This document shows, one piece after another, positions 5,160-7,513 of a stretch of 7,513 bases of DNA. Position 1 is the first letter of the stretch; the number at the start of each line of letters is the position of its first letter. A program made the translations under genes and the position numbers. Source of the DNA: Verrucomicrobiota bacterium. GTDB taxonomy: Bacteria > Verrucomicrobiota > Lentisphaeria > Victivallales > Victivallaceae. Below the pieces are notes generated by a model. It had not been told where the DNA came from. It was given only the letters and a program-made list of their open reading frames with translations, and did no database searches. The stretch covers positions 1 to 7,513 of the forward strand of contig JAEWSS010000156.1 of assembly GCA_023459755.1 (NCBI GenBank), read 5' to 3'.

Positions 5160-5984
5160 TCAACGATGCATCTCCTCGCGTGCCTGACGCAGTCTGGCCA
5201 TTTCATCCGGTGTCAGGCTGTTGATTCCGCTGCGCGATATTTTGTCCAGCAGGGCATCAAGCTCACGCTGGGAGACCGGGCCGGACGGATTGCGCCACGA
5301 CCTGCGGCTCTCCGCATAATCCGACTCGCCCGGCCGGGGGGTTGAACGAATAAAACGGAAAATGTCCCACGGCAACCGGGCGCCGAACACCATCCGCAGA
5401 TAGATGTAACCGCCGACGATGCCGCCGAGATGTGCCAAATGCGCCACGTCGCTGTAAGTGGCCAGCTCGCTGAAAATCTCGTAGCAGGCATAGACGATCA
5501 CCAGCGTTTTCGCCTTGATCGGCACCGGGAAAAACAGCATCATAAAGCGAACGTCCGGCGTAAGCAGCGCTACCGCCATCATCACACCGAAAATTGCTCC
5601 CGACGCTCCGACCAGATAGGCCGGACTATTCAGATTCGCCGCGCACCAGAGCAGATTGCCAAAAATTCCAGAGACAAAATACAAGGTCAGAAATCTGGTT
5701 CGTCCCAGTATCGGCGCCACCAGCGAGCCGAACACATAGAGCGCCCACATATTCATCAGGATATGCCCCAAACTGCCGTGCAGAAACATTGCGCTGACCA
5801 GTTCAAACCAATACCCGGCGCGCAGTCCGGCGATGGACAGCGACAGTTGACGGTAAAGCTGCGAATTGGACGGAATAAGCAAAAACGCGGCGACGTTGAT
5901 GACGATCAGCGCGATCAGCATACGGCGCCCGGACTCCGGGGTCTCCCGCTGTGCGGATTTCATGTATTGACGATCGCCCAGCAT
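5160..5984 (-). CDS. Rhomboid-family intramembrane serine protease
   Basis: This is a polytopic inner-membrane protein that should cut transmembrane substrates within the bilayer. The start at 5984 is chosen because GAGG (5995-5992) lies 7 nt upstream; the longer start at 6014 would overlap iorB by 26 nt. The protein is 274 residues. Family marks are the loop-1 region W59-F-E, then F67-L-H69, then H74-x3-N78-M; the nucleophile motif G126-A-S128-G-A-I-F-G; and the catalytic base in H182-L-A-H185-L-G-G followed by G190-G. S128 and H185 are both present, so it should be active, unlike pseudorhomboids. About six hydrophobic segments are visible between 22 and 200. A soluble tail (200-274) ends in a conserved-looking helical stretch, E-L-D-A-L-L-D-K-I-S then L-T-P-D-E. 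Substrate unknown. It follows iorB within 4 nt and is followed by queA within 1 nt. Confidence 0.93.
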   Translation of the reverse strand: MLGDRQYMKSAQRETPESGRRMLIALIVINVAAFLLIPSNSQLYRQLSLSIAGLRAGYWFELVSAMFLHGSLGHILMNMWALYVFGSLVAPILGRTRFLTLYFVSGIFGNLLWCAANLNSPAYLVGASGAIFGVMMAVALLTPDVRFMMLFFPVPIKAKTLVIVYACYEIFSELATYSDVAHLAHLGGIVGGYIYLRMVFGARLPWDIFRFIRSTPRPGESDYAESRRSWRNPSGPVSQRELDALLDKISRSGINSLTPDEMARLRQAREEMHR

Positions 5985-5988
5985 GGTG

Positions 5989-6459
5989 CTACCTCGAATT
6001 TCTGCCAAGTTCAAACGCGGCGAAATTCACCTCGTGAATCTTGGCCGGCAGTTCACGGGTCAACGCCTCCCGCCAGAGTTCGGCGGAAAAGTCCAGATAG
6101 GTTGACAACAGTCCGAGCAGTGCGATATTCAGCGCTTTCCTGTTGCCAAGTTTGGCTGTGTCGATCATTTCCGGCGTAATCAGTACGCCGCCGGACCTGA
6201 GCTTACCAGCATTGACCTCCACCTGAGTCTGGTCGGTCACCACCAGAAAATCGCTCTCGCCGGCGGGAATCATCGGACTGGCGACCTTTTCGCCGTACCG
6301 CACCTCGCTCGACACCGAACCGCCGCGCTGACTCATGCCGTGGACTTCGCTCTTTTTCACATCCAGACCGGCGGAAAACACCGCAGTCGCCAATACATCG
6401 GTGGCGGTAAGCACGCCTTGACCGCCCAGTCCGGCAAAAGTAATGTTGACAGTTTTCAT
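5989..6459 (-). CDS. iorB: IorB, indolepyruvate ferredoxin oxidoreductase beta subunit
   Basis: IorB is the small subunit of the cytoplasmic, oxygen-sensitive enzyme that oxidatively decarboxylates aryl 2-oxoacids (indolepyruvate, phenylpyruvate) to acyl-CoA and passes electrons to ferredoxin. It carries the POR/KOR gamma-type domain: G10-L-G-G-Q-G-V16 near the N-terminus, the strongly diagnostic K35-K-S-E-V-H-G-M-S-Q-R-G-G-S-V49, then S61-P-M-I-P. The C-terminal part has A109-L-N-I-A-L-L-G and E143-x-N145-x-x-A-F. At 156 residues it is somewhat shorter than the 180-200 usual in the family, with the loss around the middle. A near-perfect Shine-Dalgarno, GGAGGTGA (6473-6466), lies 6 nt before the ATG, inside the 3' end of iorA, whose stop is 1 nt upstream. 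That fits equal production of the two subunits. Confidence 0.93.
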   Translation of the reverse strand: MKTVNITFAGLGGQGVLTATDVLATAVFSAGLDVKKSEVHGMSQRGGSVSSEVRYGEKVASPMIPAGESDFLVVTDQTQVEVNAGKLRSGGVLITPEMIDTAKLGNRKALNIALLGLLSTYLDFSAELWREALTRELPAKIHEVNFAAFELGRNSR

Positions 6460-6460
6460 A

Positions 6461-7513
6461 TTATTTCACCTCCGAAGCCGAGTAACTCTTTATTTTCGCC
6501 GCGGCGATCACGCAGACCCGCCGCGCCACGATCACGGTGAGATCGTCGGACGCCAACCGTTTTTTCAGCAGTTCACGAAACTCCTCGTGCTGAACGGTGG
6601 TGTCGATCACGTCAACGTTGTCCACTCCCATCGCCTTGACCACCGCCTCGATATCGAGTCTGCCGTCCGCCGGTGTGTGGTCGAGTTTCCGTCCGGTGCC
6701 GGGATTTTCCTGCATACCGGTCATCGCGGTAATTGAATTGTCGAGGATCAGCACCACATGGCCGGTCTTCGGCCGGTTGTAGACCATTTCCACAATGCCG
6801 TTGACACCGGTGTGCCAGAAGGTCGAGTCGCCGATCACACTGACCACCTTGCGCGCTTCGATCTCCGGCAGTACGTGACGCAGACCGAGGCCGACGGTGA
6901 TGCTCGCCCCCATGCAGACACAGCTGTCAATCGCCGAAAACGGCGGCAGAACCCCAAGCGTATAGCACCCGATGTCACCGGAAACGATGCACCCGAGATC
7001 ACGCAGCGCCTCAAACGTCTTGCGATGCGGACAGCCCGGGCAGAGTTCCGGCGGCTTGCCGGGAGCCGGTTGCGGCTCCGGTGTAACGTCGCCGGCCAGC
7101 AACCGGCGCACCCGCGCCACATTGAGTTCGCCGAACCGGTAGAGTTCCGGACGGCCGATCACCGCAATGCCGTTCTGACGACAGGCGTTTTCCAGCACAT
7201 AATCGCCCTCTTCCACCACAAAACAGCGCTCGAACCGCGCCGCAAATTCCCGCATTTTATCTATCGGCATCGGATTGCACATCACAACTTGAAGCACGGT
7301 TGCCTCCGGCGCGGCTTCGACCGCGTGCAGCACGCTGACCCCGGAGGCGATAATGCCGAACTTGCCGTTCGCGGCGCCGTGTTCCACCGTCAACGCATTG
7401 GAGACGGCTTCAAGTTTATGCAGTTCGGCCCGCAGACGACGGTGGGCGATCCGGGCAAAAGCCGGAATCATAACCCGCGTCCGCGCATCGCGCCCGAACG
7501 AGGTCGGATGCGC
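6461..7513 (-). CDS. iorA: IorA, indolepyruvate ferredoxin oxidoreductase alpha subunit, C-terminal part (partial)
   Basis: The open frame continues past the window edge, so the N-terminal half (pyrimidine-binding domain) and the start are missing; 350 residues are visible. The ATG at 7471-7469 is internal: the 14 codons before it stay in frame and read naturally into the family sequence R-V-M-I-P-A-F-A-R. A domain-II-like region (about 50-125) is followed by C158-P-G-C-P-H-R164 and then the thiamine-diphosphate domain: S178-G-D-I-G-C-Y, G228-D-S-T-F-W-H-T-G, and about 30 residues later L257-D-N259-S-I-T-A-M-T-G, the Mg-thiamine diphosphate motif. The protein ends shortly after V-A-R-R-V-C, with no C-x2-C-x2-C-x3-C clusters, whereas classical IorA carries a C-terminal two-[4Fe-4S] ferredoxin domain there. 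iorB begins 1 nt after the stop. Confidence 0.93.
   Translation of the reverse strand, partial: AHPTSFGRDARTRVMIPAFARIAHRRLRAELHKLEAVSNALTVEHGAANGKFGIIASGVSVLHAVEAAPEATVLQVVMCNPMPIDKMREFAARFERCFVVEEGDYVLENACRQNGIAVIGRPELYRFGELNVARVRRLLAGDVTPEPQPAPGKPPELCPGCPHRKTFEALRDLGCIVSGDIGCYTLGVLPPFSAIDSCVCMGASITVGLGLRHVLPEIEARKVVSVIGDSTFWHTGVNGIVEMVYNRPKTGHVVLILDNSITAMTGMQENPGTGRKLDHTPADGRLDIEAVVKAMGVDNVDVIDTTVQHEEFRELLKKRLASDDLTVIVARRVCVIAAAKIKSYSASEVK

Noticed and set aside
5159..5206. Longer QueA start adding 16 residues.
   Set aside because: It would overlap the rhomboid gene by 47 nt, the added residues are not family-like, and AGGAGA supports 5158.
5985..6014. Longer rhomboid start adding 10 residues.
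   Set aside because: It overlaps the iorB 3' end, and a well-placed GAGG before 5984 favours the shorter form.
5430..6179. Plus-strand open frame (249 codons) opposite the rhomboid and iorB.
   Set aside because: Antisense to two confident genes; low-complexity basic translation and no ribosome site.

Overview
This window looks like ordinary chromosomal DNA from a free-living or gut-associated Gram-negative-type bacterium. It is moderately GC-rich, densely packed and uses canonical AGGAG-type Shine-Dalgarno sites. The taxon cannot be fixed by eye. A Lentisphaerota/Kiritimatiellota-like (PVC) or deltaproteobacterium-like source is only a guess, based on an ECF sigma/zinc anti-sigma pair, an IorAB enzyme suited to anaerobic amino-acid metabolism, and the type of HNH protein beside smpB. 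I see no mobile element, CRISPR array, tRNA, rRNA or phage gene.

Layout: (1) 1-1136, plus strand: the last codons of an ECF-type sigma factor, a membrane-anchored anti-sigma factor with an HxxxCxxC zinc motif, and a strong intrinsic terminator. (2) 1137-1417: a gene-free stretch with hairpins, the grpE promoter region and a leader of about 115 nt. (3) 1418-4013, plus strand: grpE, dnaJ, smpB and a small HNH nuclease gene in close order. smpB and the HNH gene overlap by ATGA. (4) 4036-4083: a terminator hairpin between convergent units. (5) 7513-4091, minus strand: iorA (5' end outside the window), iorB, a rhomboid protease gene and queA, packed with gaps of 1-4 nt or less.

How the genes work together: GrpE and DnaJ are the nucleotide-exchange factor and J-protein of the DnaK chaperone cycle. 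DnaK itself is not here. SmpB partners tmRNA to rescue stalled ribosomes, so the plus-strand operon is a protein-quality-control unit with a nuclease attached. The sigma/anti-sigma pair is a separate envelope-signal module, insulated by its terminator. The minus-strand operon combines 2-oxoacid (arylpyruvate) oxidation, an intramembrane serine protease and queuosine tRNA modification, which share no obvious pathway.

Start corrections argued below: grpE at 1418, the rhomboid at 5984 and queA at 5158. Each is downstream of the longest possible start and is backed by a Shine-Dalgarno site. The points most worth a second look are the smpB-HNH coupling, a synonymous-only tandem duplication in the DnaJ G/F region, an IorA that ends without the usual ferredoxin-like domain, and the structured grpE leader. 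I found no clear sign of a wholly new system.
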